From contig JADFOU010000056.1 of assembly GCA_022562655.1 (NCBI GenBank), positions 1 to 9,930 of the forward strand: 9,930 nucleotides of DNA, in the 5' to 3' direction. Under the pieces are notes generated by a model. It did not search any database. It saw only the letters and a list, made by a program, of their open reading frames with translations, and was not told the origin of the DNA. This DNA comes from a candidate division TA06 bacterium (lineage in GTDB: Bacteria > Hydrothermota > DG-26 > E44-bin18 > JADFOU01). Positions within the stretch are counted from its first letter, which is position 1; the number at the start of each line of letters is the position of its first letter. The translations under genes were made by a program, and so were the position numbers. Positions 1 through 6,023 of the stretch are shown one piece after another.

Positions 1-696
1 TTCCTGTTGCTTTTTGCAGGATGTCATGAACCCATAAGACATGTCTCTCTCGATAATGAGATCATCCTTCCACCAACGATGTTGATAAAGTCAGAGAGAG
101 AGGAGAGTCTGCATCTCGGACTCTCCGTGGGGAATCAGGTTATTGAGCCAGCGGAGGTTAAAGAGAACCTGACCGTTACTGCCCACGGAACGGGTAGTGT
201 TTTCTTCAATCTACAGAAAGGGCCCTTAGACCTCTTCGCCTCGACAGATATGAAAAGTCTTCAGGGAGAGGTCCGGCTCTTCCCCATCCAGAAAAAGATC
301 TCACCCGGGGTGGGAATTGGGGGGCTGACCGATTTAAGGGGGAATACCCGTCCTTTCTTCACACTTTATCTCGGTATCCCTTTTGACAACTCCAACTTCT
401 ATCTTGCCACTCGTCGTCTCCTGACAGTTGTCCACACAGAGTTGTCCTGGAGGGGGGAGGAGTCCACGGGATTTGAGAGAGGAGTATGGGAAGGGGAGGC
501 AAGTGTTTTTACCATCGGACTGAATCACAATCCTTCTAAAGATATAGGTCTCGTTTCAGAGGTCAGTTTCTTTGATATCTATAAAGGACTGAAAGATTAT
601 TCCTGGCCTTGGGAGGATCCCCGTCCTCAACTTGTAGAGATGCCTTTACGAGACCTTCGGATCAGTTTCGGGGTCTCAGTGGGAATTCTTCGATGA
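1..696 (+). CDS. Lipoprotein, outer-membrane-associated, function unknown (5' end missing)
   Basis: The reading frame is open from base 1, so the true start lies upstream of the window. The first visible residues are FLLLFAGC, which is the end of a hydrophobic signal peptide followed by a lipobox (L-F-A-G-C). The cysteine at bases 22-24 is the expected lipidation site, so the mature protein is probably a lipoprotein of about 224 residues. The residue after the Cys is His, not Asp, so an outer-membrane location is allowed. The rest is rich in alternating hydrophobic/polar stretches and glycines (for example VGIGG at about bases 310-327 and FFTLYLGIPF at 355-384), suggesting beta-strands. I do not recognise a named family. 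Its TGA stop overlaps the ATG of the next gene (ATGA, 693-696), so the two are probably translationally coupled and may act together. A TTG at base 7 is not a credible start because it would remove the signal peptide. Confidence 0.75.
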   Translation, partial: FLLLFAGCHEPIRHVSLDNEIILPPTMLIKSEREESLHLGLSVGNQVIEPAEVKENLTVTAHGTGSVFFNLQKGPLDLFASTDMKSLQGEVRLFPIQKKISPGVGIGGLTDLRGNTRPFFTLYLGIPFDNSNFYLATRRLLTVVHTELSWRGEESTGFERGVWEGEASVFTIGLNHNPSKDIGLVSEVSFFDIYKGLKDYSWPWEDPRPQLVEMPLRDLRISFGVSVGILR

Positions 697-1304
697 TTCC
701 TCACATCCTTCCTTTCCTTCTCATCTCCCTCGTGGACCCCCTCCTTCTTCCTTATGGAATGCGGGGAGACCTTTACTCTAAAGGAGAAGGGGTTATCTAT
801 GGCGGGGGAGTAACGCTTCTCCATTATTCCTATGGTCTTTCAGACCGATGGAATCACAATATGGGTCTATCCATAATTCCACCTGGCTTCTATGTCGGGT
901 CAAAGATAGGGGTCCTTTCTAAAGACAAAAGAAATATCTCCATTGGTGTTAATTACTTGAAAGGTTCTTTTGAATTTTTTGACGAGTATTATTACTATTC
1001 TCTTTCTCAAATTTTTCTTGCTTCTACCCTCAAGGTAGGAAAGGAGGAATTTACCCTCACTCCCATTCTCTACTTGAATGGAGGTCTTCACCCTTCCCTC
1101 TTCTTTGCCTATCACCGTGAGTTAGGAGGAATTCAATTCTACTTAGAAGGGATCTCTTTTCCAGAATTCTCTCCAGGTCTTCTTCTAGTGGCTGCAGGTC
1201 CACCCCAGAGGAAGAAGTTTCGGGTTGATATGGGTCCTGTCTTCTTAATAGGGGAGGGAGGAGTGGGAATTGGTCCCTATGTGAGATTGGGATACCGGTT
1301 TTGA
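693..1304 (+). CDS. Small outer-membrane beta-barrel-like protein, function unknown
   Basis: This gene encodes 203 residues. I chose the ATG at 693 because it overlaps the upstream stop as ATGA and begins a signal peptide (MIPHILPFLLISLVDPLLLP). An open frame reaches back to an ATG at 609, but that would put 28 polar residues before the signal peptide and overlap the preceding gene. The mature part has repeated amphipathic segments rich in Gly, Tyr and Phe, including a run of four tyrosines at about residue 79, and ends in VRLGYRF. A terminal Phe after an alternating strand is the usual outer-membrane barrel signature recognised by the BAM machinery. The family is not recognised. With the upstream lipoprotein it may form a two-component envelope unit, which is inferred from coupling only. 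A hairpin at 1349-1391 ends the transcript 45 bases downstream. Confidence 0.75.
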   Translation: MIPHILPFLLISLVDPLLLPYGMRGDLYSKGEGVIYGGGVTLLHYSYGLSDRWNHNMGLSIIPPGFYVGSKIGVLSKDKRNISIGVNYLKGSFEFFDEYYYYSLSQIFLASTLKVGKEEFTLTPILYLNGGLHPSLFFAYHRELGGIQFYLEGISFPEFSPGLLLVAAGPPQRKKFRVDMGPVFLIGEGGVGIGPYVRLGYRF

Positions 1305-1348
1305 GCCCATGCCAGCCCTCTTCTCGTAATTTGTCAAATCAGTAAAAA

Positions 1349-1391
1349 GGTAGCCGTAACCTTTAGGTTGCAACAGCGGCTACCATTTTTT
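1349..1391 (+). terminator. Rho-independent-type hairpin between outer-membrane gene and ligase gene
   Basis: GGTAGCCG (1349-1356) pairs perfectly with CGGCTACC (1377-1384). It is followed after one A by six Ts (1386-1391), and an A-run (1344-1348) precedes the left arm. The interior holds a second nested palindrome, AACCTTTAGGTT (1358-1369). It sits 45 bases after the outer-membrane protein stop, where a terminator is expected. The A-run before and T-run after mean it might also work on the other strand. The GTAGCCG...CGGCTAC core with an AACCT/AGGTT interior looks like a dispersed repeat unit recruited as a terminator. It also overlaps the TTG at 1368, which argues against that codon being the ligase start. 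Confidence 0.75.
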
Positions 1392-1403
1392 AGTGAGAAC
1401 CGT

Positions 1404-2999
1404 ATGCCAACTTCCTTCTCCCAACTCGTCCAATTGTGCCAGAGGCTTGAAGGGACCCAAAAGCGAAAGGAGAAGATGCGCCTTCTGGGTGATTTCCTTC
1501 TCTCCCTCCATGAAGGGGAGATTGCCCCGGCCGTCTATCTCCTCCTGGGCACCATTTTTTCCACTCAAGATCCTCGAACTTTAGATGTGAGTTGGAAATC
1601 CCTTCAAGAGGTAGGGGCGGGTGTGAAACCCGCCTCTACAGGATCCGCCTCAGACGGATTAACGGTCTTAGAAGTTCACCAGATCTTTTCCGAAGTTGCC
1701 AAAGCCTCTGGAAAAGGTTCACGAAAGGAGAAAGGGGAACTTTTGGAGAAGTTATTCAATCGAGCCTCCAGGGAGGAGGCGAGGATCTTGAGGAAGATCA
1801 TCTTCGGGGAGATGCGTCATGGGGTAGGGGAAGGGATGATGTTGAAGGCCCTATCAGAAGCGGGGGATGTGGACCATCAGTTGGTTGAGAGAGCACAGAT
1901 GTTCACGGGAGACCTGGGAGAGTTGGCAAGGATCGCCCTCACCCAGGGAGGAGTGGGATTAGTAAAGATTTCGCTCCACCTCTTCCACCCCGTCCAGCCC
2001 ATGTTGGCACAATTGGGGGAGGACTTCTCTTCACTTATCGCAGAACATCAGGGAAAGACAGCTTTAGAATATAAACTGGACGGGGCAAGGGTTCAGATTC
2101 ATAAAGGAGGGAAGGAGGTGAGGATCTTTTCAAGGCATCTGAAGGAGGTGACGGAGAGTATTCCTGAGATCACCACTCAGATCCATAAGGAGATCCAAGC
2201 GAAAGAGGCGATCTTCGATGGAGAGGTGATCGCCACAAACTCCCAAGGGAAGCCCCTCCCCTTTCAGGAATTGATGAGACGATTTCGACGGGTTCATAAG
2301 GTGGAACTTTCGATGAAGGAGGTCCCGGTGAGACTCTTCCTTTTTGACCTACTCTATATGAATGGAAGGTCCCTCATCGATCTCTCTTATAAAGAACGAT
2401 GGAAATGCCTCAAAGAGATCTCTCCTGAAGATCTTCTTGTCCCGCGGATCATCACCGGAGAGATCTCGGAGGCGAAGTCTTTTCTGAAAGAAGCGACAAT
2501 CTCAGGGCACGAGGGGCTCATGGCAAAGTCCCTCGAGAGCCCCTATACCCCCGGTGCCCGGGGGAAGCGATGGTTTAAGATTAAACCTGCTGAGACCCTC
2601 GACCTGGTCATCGTGGCGGCGGACTGGGGGTCGGGGCGGCGGGAAGGGTGGCTTTCCAACTATCATCTGGCATGCAGGGATAGTGAAACCGGTGAATACT
2701 GGGTCATTGGGAAGACCTTTAAGGGCCTTACCGATGAAGAGTTCATCCAAATGACAAAAGACCTTCAGAATCTCAAGATCTCTGAAACCCCTTATACAGT
2801 TTCTGTCAAACCCCAGATTGTCGTCGAAATTGCTTACAATGAGATCCAGAGGAGCCCCAAATACGAATCGGGCTTCGCCCTCCGATTTGCCCGCTTTACA
2901 CGAATCCGTGAGGACAAAACCCCTCGGGAAGCGGACACCTTAACCCGCCTTAAGGATCTCTACCAGAGACAATTTCAGTACAAAGGTAGGATCGAATAG
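1404..2999 (+). CDS. lig: ATP-dependent DNA ligase (LigB-like / archaeal-type)
   Basis: This gene encodes 531 residues from the ATG at 1404. It seals nicks in duplex DNA through a lysyl-AMP intermediate. The layout is the full three-domain form: an N-terminal DNA-binding domain (about 1-200), a nucleotidyltransferase domain (about 205-400) and an OB-fold (about 400-531). Motif I is EYKLDGAR, with the adenylated Lys at 224. IFDGEVIA (about 271-278) and FLFDLLYMNG follow, then HEGLMAK (369-375) and RWFKIKP, whose lysines 392 and 394 are motif V. Length and motif order are normal for a complete enzyme. The frame extends upstream to a TTG at 1368, but that lies inside the terminator hairpin, and family members start near MPTSFSQL. 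Residues about 70-86 are encoded by an inserted palindrome (see repeat at 1611-1661). No Ku or LigD partner is present, so a repair role is only a guess. No clear Shine-Dalgarno is seen. Confidence 0.93.
   Translation: MPTSFSQLVQLCQRLEGTQKRKEKMRLLGDFLLSLHEGEIAPAVYLLLGTIFSTQDPRTLDVSWKSLQEVGAGVKPASTGSASDGLTVLEVHQIFSEVAKASGKGSRKEKGELLEKLFNRASREEARILRKIIFGEMRHGVGEGMMLKALSEAGDVDHQLVERAQMFTGDLGELARIALTQGGVGLVKISLHLFHPVQPMLAQLGEDFSSLIAEHQGKTALEYKLDGARVQIHKGGKEVRIFSRHLKEVTESIPEITTQIHKEIQAKEAIFDGEVIATNSQGKPLPFQELMRRFRRVHKVELSMKEVPVRLFLFDLLYMNGRSLIDLSYKERWKCLKEISPEDLLVPRIITGEISEAKSFLKEATISGHEGLMAKSLESPYTPGARGKRWFKIKPAETLDLVIVAADWGSGRREGWLSNYHLACRDSETGEYWVIGKTFKGLTDEEFIQMTKDLQNLKISETPYTVSVKPQIVVEIAYNEIQRSPKYESGFALRFARFTRIREDKTPREADTLTRLKDLYQRQFQYKGRIE
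1611..1661 (+). repeat. Palindromic repeat inserted in frame in the ligase gene
   Basis: GTAGGGGCGGGT (1611-1622) and ACCCGCCTCTAC (1628-1639) form a 12-bp stem with one G:T-type mismatch and a 5-nt loop. Next to it ATCCG (1643-1647) pairs with CGGAT (1655-1659) around CCTCAGA. The 9-mer CCGCCTCAG at 1646-1654 recurs in the intergenic repeats at 3085-3093. The stretch spans about 17 codons and is translated as VGAGVKPASTGSASDGL, a low-complexity segment. It lies between VSWKSLQE and TVLEVHQIFSEVAKASG, two blocks that look like normal ligase sequence. It is best read as a mobile palindromic element in a tolerant linker, similar in concept to Rickettsia palindromic elements. Confidence 0.7.
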
Positions 3000-3411
3000 T
3001 AGGGAGAGGAGGGGTATATTTGTCATTTGCCCTGAACTTGTTTCAGGGTTGTCATTTGTCATTGCATTGAAGTCGATACCTGACCCGCCTCAGGGAACTC
3101 ACTCAGCGACAGTTCCTATAAAGGAAAGATTGAGATTTGAATGTTAGGAATAATCTATAATACAAGATCACAATGACTCCCTGGGAAGATCAACTGGCTA
3201 TCTTAGGTTTTGAGATTTAGTTCGCCAGCCGAGATCGGGTCCCTCGCCTATGATTTCGCTCCCAATTTGGGACAATGTTATTGCGAGGAGCGTAGCGACA
3301 AAGCAATCTCCTGTTTGCTTCGTCCGCGTAAGGTGGGCCTGCAACTCTGGATCGGGACAGGGACTGGAATCTGAAAATTTCCTTACAAGTTTTTGAGCTG
3401 GAAGATTTGGG
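3000..3411. repeat. Gene-free stretch with several small dispersed palindromes
   Basis: I see no gene here. It holds CCCTGAA/TTCAGGG (3030-3036 with 3042-3048), flanked by TTGTCATTT copies on both sides. It also holds CCTGA/TCAGG (3079-3083 with 3090-3094), GGAACT/AGTTCC (3094-3099 with 3111-3116) and the GCAATCTC-type repeat at 3279-3310. A perfect TATAAT occurs at 3156-3161 just before ATG at 3173, which opens a 15-codon frame (MTPWEDQLAILGFEI). There is no properly spaced -35 or Shine-Dalgarno, so I do not call a gene. The first palindrome lies 30 bases after the ligase stop and could weakly terminate transcription, although it has no T-run. Confidence 0.6.
3279..3310 (+). repeat. Dispersed repeat of the 'ATTGCGAG...AGCGTAGCGA...GCAATCTC' type
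   Basis: ATTGC (3280-3284) and GCAAT (3303-3307) are inverted ends around GAGGAGCGTAGCGACAAA, followed by CTC. The core GAGCGTAGCGA...AAGCAATCTC matches, from memory, a repeat found scattered between genes in many unrelated bacteria. Its presence here shows this spacer has gathered small repeats. It produces spurious open frames on the minus strand and does not look coding. Confidence 0.6.
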
Positions 3412-3440
3412 TTGACAGGGGAGTTTGAGAGTGGTATAAA
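3412..3440 (+). promoter_or_regulatory. Sigma-70-type promoter for the sphingolipid gene cluster
   Basis: The -35 box TTGACA (3412-3417) is a perfect consensus match. It is separated by exactly 17 bases from TATAAA (3435-3440), a 5/6 match to the -10 consensus. Transcription would start near 3447, giving a leader of about 108 bases before the spt start at 3555. That leader contains the inverted low-complexity arms at 3459-3546. This is the best promoter match I found in the window. Confidence 0.7.
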
Positions 3441-3458
3441 AAGATGACACTTGAAGAT

Positions 3459-3546
3459 GGTAATTGGTAATTGGTGAATAGAAAGTGGGTTTAATCCGCA
3501 ACTGAAAAAAGCCCATTTAACCAGTTACCATTCAACCATTTAACTG
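3459..3546. repeat. Inverted low-complexity repeat arms in the spt leader
   Basis: The left arm (3459-3479) is GGTAATTGGTAATTGGTGAA plus T. The right arm (3514-3546) is built of ATTTAACC, GTTACC and ATTCAACC units and is roughly the reverse complement of the left. Between them TGGGTTT (3486-3492) can pair with AAAGCCCA (3508-3515) with one bulged base. The leader RNA could therefore fold into a long imperfect hairpin ending about 8 bases before the spt ATG. Confidence 0.65.
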
Positions 3547-3554
3547 ATTTTTCA

Positions 3555-4736
3555 ATGGATATTTTTGAGAAGTGTTTTAAATTTACCCGTGCCGAGGAGG
3601 CGAGGCAAAACGGGTATTATCCATATTATATCCCCATTCAGGGTTCGAGCGCCACGGAAGTGATCGTGGATGGGAAAAAGAAGGTGATGATCGGCTCCAA
3701 TAATTATCTGGGGCTTACCCACCATCCTAAAATCCTCGAAGCCGCCCAAGAGGCGATGAAGAAATATGGAACCGGATGTACGGGGAGTCGCTTTCTCAAC
3801 GGTACCTTAGACCTTCATGAGGAATTGGAGGCAAAATTGGCTGCCTTCACAGGCTTTGAGGCTTGTCTCGTCTTCAGCACAGGGTTCCAGACAAATCTGG
3901 GAATCATTGATACCCTCTTGGGAAAGAACGATGTGGTCATCGTGGATAAACTTGCCCACGCCTCCATCGTGGATGCCTGCAGACTTTCCTACGCGGAGAT
4001 TCTTCGCTTCCGCCATAACGATCCAGAAGACCTCGATAGAGTTCTCAAAAAGATCCACCCGAAACAGGGAAAATTGATTGTCGTCGAGGGGATTTATAGT
4101 ATGGAAGGAGATATTGTCCCTCTCCCCACTATTGTGGAACTGAGCAAGCGTTATGAAGCTCGATTGATGGTGGATGATGCCCATGCCCTGGGAGTACTGG
4201 GTGAGGGGGGTCGTGGGACCGCTCATCACTTCAACCTTCCGGAGGAAGTGGATCTGGTGATGGGAACCTTCAGTAAGTCCTTCGCTTGCATTGGAGGCTT
4301 TGTGGCTGGGGAGGAGAGGGTGATTGACTATCTCAAGCACCATGCCCGAACCCTCATCTTTAGTGCCAGCATGCCGCCCAGTGCCGTGGCAACGGCCCTC
4401 GCTGCCTTAGAGGTGATGCAGGAGGAGCCAGAACTGCAGGAATCCCTCTGGAAGAATGCAAGGAAGATGTGGAAGGGTTTCCGGGAATTGGGTTTCAATA
4501 TCGGAGGGAGTGAGTCGCCTGTGGTCCCTGTTATAATCGGTGACGACATAAAAACCTTCACGTTCTGGAGGAAGCTCATGGAAGCCGGGATCTTCGCCAA
4601 TCCCGTCGTCAGTCCTGCCGTTCCGGAGAAGACTGCAAGACTGCGGACGAGTTATATCGCTACCCATACGGAAGATCAGTTGGACTTTGTTCTGGAGACC
4701 TTCCAGAGACTTGGAAAAGAAGAGGGAATCATTTAA
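3555..4736 (+). CDS. spt: Serine palmitoyltransferase (alpha-oxoamine synthase family)
   Basis: This gene encodes 393 residues, normal for the family. It is a PLP enzyme that condenses L-serine with an acyl thioester to give 3-ketodihydrosphingosine, the first step of sphingolipid synthesis, in the cytosol or at the inner membrane. Visible marks are GTGCTGSRFLNGT (72-84), the PLP-stacking His in KLAHASIVD (H135), VDDAH (D207, H210), and the Schiff-base Lys in GTFSKSFACIGGF (K241). RTSYIATHT (364-372) probably holds the conserved substrate Arg. The blocks HARTLIFSAS and GTFSKS..(S/C)IGGF resemble Bacteroides-type Spt more than BioF or Kbl, which share the fold. The deciding argument is the neighbours: ceramide synthase and ceramide reductase genes follow. 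The start at 3555 has no Shine-Dalgarno and sits just after an inverted repeat. VDDAHALG has Ala where Gly or Ser is usual. Confidence 0.85.
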   Translation: MDIFEKCFKFTRAEEARQNGYYPYYIPIQGSSATEVIVDGKKKVMIGSNNYLGLTHHPKILEAAQEAMKKYGTGCTGSRFLNGTLDLHEELEAKLAAFTGFEACLVFSTGFQTNLGIIDTLLGKNDVVIVDKLAHASIVDACRLSYAEILRFRHNDPEDLDRVLKKIHPKQGKLIVVEGIYSMEGDIVPLPTIVELSKRYEARLMVDDAHALGVLGEGGRGTAHHFNLPEEVDLVMGTFSKSFACIGGFVAGEERVIDYLKHHARTLIFSASMPPSAVATALAALEVMQEEPELQESLWKNARKMWKGFRELGFNIGGSESPVVPVIIGDDIKTFTFWRKLMEAGIFANPVVSPAVPEKTARLRTSYIATHTEDQLDFVLETFQRLGKEEGII

Positions 4737-4740
4737 TATT

Positions 4741-4817
4741 GGTAATTGGTTAAATGGTTAAATTGTTAAATTATTGAAAGTCACTATTTAACCAATCAGC
4801 ATTTAACTATTTAACCA
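4741..4817. repeat. Inverted array of GTTAAATN octamers between spt and bcerS
   Basis: The left arm (4741-4773) is GGTAATTG followed by GTTAAATG, GTTAAATT, GTTAAATT and A, a clear 8-nt period. The right arm (4785-4817) carries the same units reversed: TATTTAACCAA, CATTTAAC, TATTTAACCA. An 11-base spacer (4774-4784) separates them. It starts 4 bases after the spt stop and ends 4 bases before the bcerS ATG, so it fills nearly the whole junction and leaves no room for a ribosome binding site. Confidence 0.8.
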
Positions 4818-4821
4818 AACA

Positions 4822-5958
4822 ATGGTTTTAGATATTCGTCCCGTCTCCTCCCGAAGGGAGATGGGCGAATTTATTCAGTTACCCTGGAAAATCTATAAAG
4901 ATTATCCACACTGGGTTCCTCCCCTTCGTCTTCAACTCAAAACAACCCTCAATCCCCAAAAAAATCCCTTCTTTGAACATGCCGATGTGGCATTTTTTTT
5001 ATGCCGGGAGGGAAGCGAGGTGGTGGGAAGGATTGCCGCCATCCTCAATGAGAACCACAATGCCTTCCACAAAGAAAAGGTGGGATTCTTCGGGTTCTTC
5101 GAGTCCATCCAAAATTTTGATGTTGCGAAGGTTCTCTTGGATGCAGCCTCCCAATGGGTGAAGGAGAAGGGGATGGTTCTCCTTCGAGGTCCCATGAGCT
5201 TTTCTACTAACGATGAGTGTGGGTTTCTGATTGAAGGTTTTGATTCTTCCCCCATGGTGATGATGCCCTATAATCCAGAGTATTATCTCGAGTTTATGGA
5301 GGAATATGGTTTTCAAAAGGCGAAGGATCTTCTGGCGTATGTAATCTACAGGCAAGAGTTGCCCCATAGGCTCCGCCGGGCTGCAGAGTTGATTCAAAGA
5401 CGAAGGAAAATCACCCTTCGATCCATCAACCTGAAAGATTTTGAGAGAGAGGTCGAGAGAATGAAGGAGATCTACAATTCCGCCTGGGAAAGAAACTGGG
5501 GATTTGTCCCGATGACGGACAAGGAATTCACTCATATGGCGAAGGATCTTAGGGAGAAAGTAATAGGAAAGTCTGTTATTGATCCAGATCTGGTGTTGAT
5601 CGCCGAAGTAAAGGGAGAACCTGTGGGTTTCTCCCTTGCCCTTCCCGACATCAACCAGGCTCTCAAGAAGGTCAATGGCCGTCTCTTCCCCTTCGGCCTT
5701 TTGAAACTCCGCTGGTATATGAGAAAAATTGACGCCGTGCGCTTGATCACCCTGGGAGTCAAAGAACAATATCGGAGACTGGGGATTGACGGTCTCTTCT
5801 ACTATGAGACCTTCCGCAGGGGATTGGAAAAGGGTTACCGGATGGGGGAGGCGTCCTGGATCTTAGAGGACAATATCATGATGAAGCGGGGGGCAGAGAA
5901 CGTTGGTGCGACTATCTACAAACGGTATCGAGTCTATGAAAAATCCTTAAAAAGTTAA
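4822..5958 (+). CDS. bcerS: Bacterial ceramide synthase (GNAT-fold N-acyltransferase)
   Basis: This gene encodes 378 residues. Its predicted role is N-acylation of the sphingoid base made by Spt, giving (3-keto)ceramide. Bacterial ceramide synthases, characterised in Caulobacter, are GNAT proteins unrelated to eukaryotic ones. Supporting blocks are RGPMSFSTNDECGFLIEGFD (122-141), the MMPYNPEYY segment (147-155), and a C-terminal GNAT acyl-CoA-binding region ITLGVKEQYRRLGID (309-323). SWILEDN (345-351) and GATIYKRYRVYEK (362-374) follow. These blocks recur in this family as I know it. The residue after RRLG is Ile, so the usual (Q/R)xxGx(G/A) GNAT loop is degenerate, as expected for a divergent branch. 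The TAA stop lies inside the first unit of the next repeat. A T8 run flanked by GGCA and TGCC sits at 4993-5000 within the gene. No Shine-Dalgarno precedes the start. Confidence 0.82.
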   Translation: MVLDIRPVSSRREMGEFIQLPWKIYKDYPHWVPPLRLQLKTTLNPQKNPFFEHADVAFFLCREGSEVVGRIAAILNENHNAFHKEKVGFFGFFESIQNFDVAKVLLDAASQWVKEKGMVLLRGPMSFSTNDECGFLIEGFDSSPMVMMPYNPEYYLEFMEEYGFQKAKDLLAYVIYRQELPHRLRRAAELIQRRRKITLRSINLKDFEREVERMKEIYNSAWERNWGFVPMTDKEFTHMAKDLREKVIGKSVIDPDLVLIAEVKGEPVGFSLALPDINQALKKVNGRLFPFGLLKLRWYMRKIDAVRLITLGVKEQYRRLGIDGLFYYETFRRGLEKGYRMGEASWILEDNIMMKRGAENVGATIYKRYRVYEKSLKS

Positions 5959-6014
5959 ATTGTTAAATAGTTATATAGTTAAATTTAACCGTTTAACCAA
6001 TTACCATTTAACCG
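5955..6014. repeat. Inverted octamer array between bcerS and cerR, overlapping the bcerS stop
   Basis: The left arm is GTTAAATT, GTTAAATA, GTTATATA, GTTAAA (from 5955), again with an 8-nt period. It runs directly into the right arm TTTAACC, GTTTAACCA, ATTACC, ATTTAACCG (to 6014). The centre is a perfect 12-bp palindrome, GTTAAATTTAAC, at 5978-5989. The bcerS stop codon (5956-5958) is part of the first unit. It ends 9 bases before the cerR ATG. Confidence 0.8.
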
Positions 6015-6023
6015 TCTTATCCC

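Noticed and set aside
609..692. Longer start for the small outer-membrane protein at ATG 609
   Set aside because: It would place 28 polar residues before a clear signal peptide and overlap the upstream gene by 88 bases.
1592..1888. Overlapping plus-strand frame within the ligase
   Set aside because: The frame overlaps conserved ligase N-terminal domain sequence and shows no domain of its own.
3217..3516. Minus-strand open frame of 99 codons
   Set aside because: It runs through the GCAATCTC-type repeat and the promoter region. Such repeats often give spurious frames, and no domain is visible.
3807..4343. Minus-strand open frame of 178 codons
   Set aside because: Antisense to the conserved core of spt, including the PLP-binding region. 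It has no motif of its own.
3555..4736. Assignment as BioF (biotin synthesis) or Kbl (threonine breakdown)
   Set aside because: Same fold and motifs, but no biotin genes or tdh are adjacent, while ceramide synthase and reductase candidates follow directly. Sequence blocks fit Spt better.
4741..4817. CRISPR array
   Set aside because: The units are 8 nt without unique spacers and are arranged as an inverted pair.
4999..5769. Long open frame of 256 codons on the minus strand
   Set aside because: It lies wholly inside bcerS, whose sense frame has clear family blocks. The antisense product has no recognisable domain.
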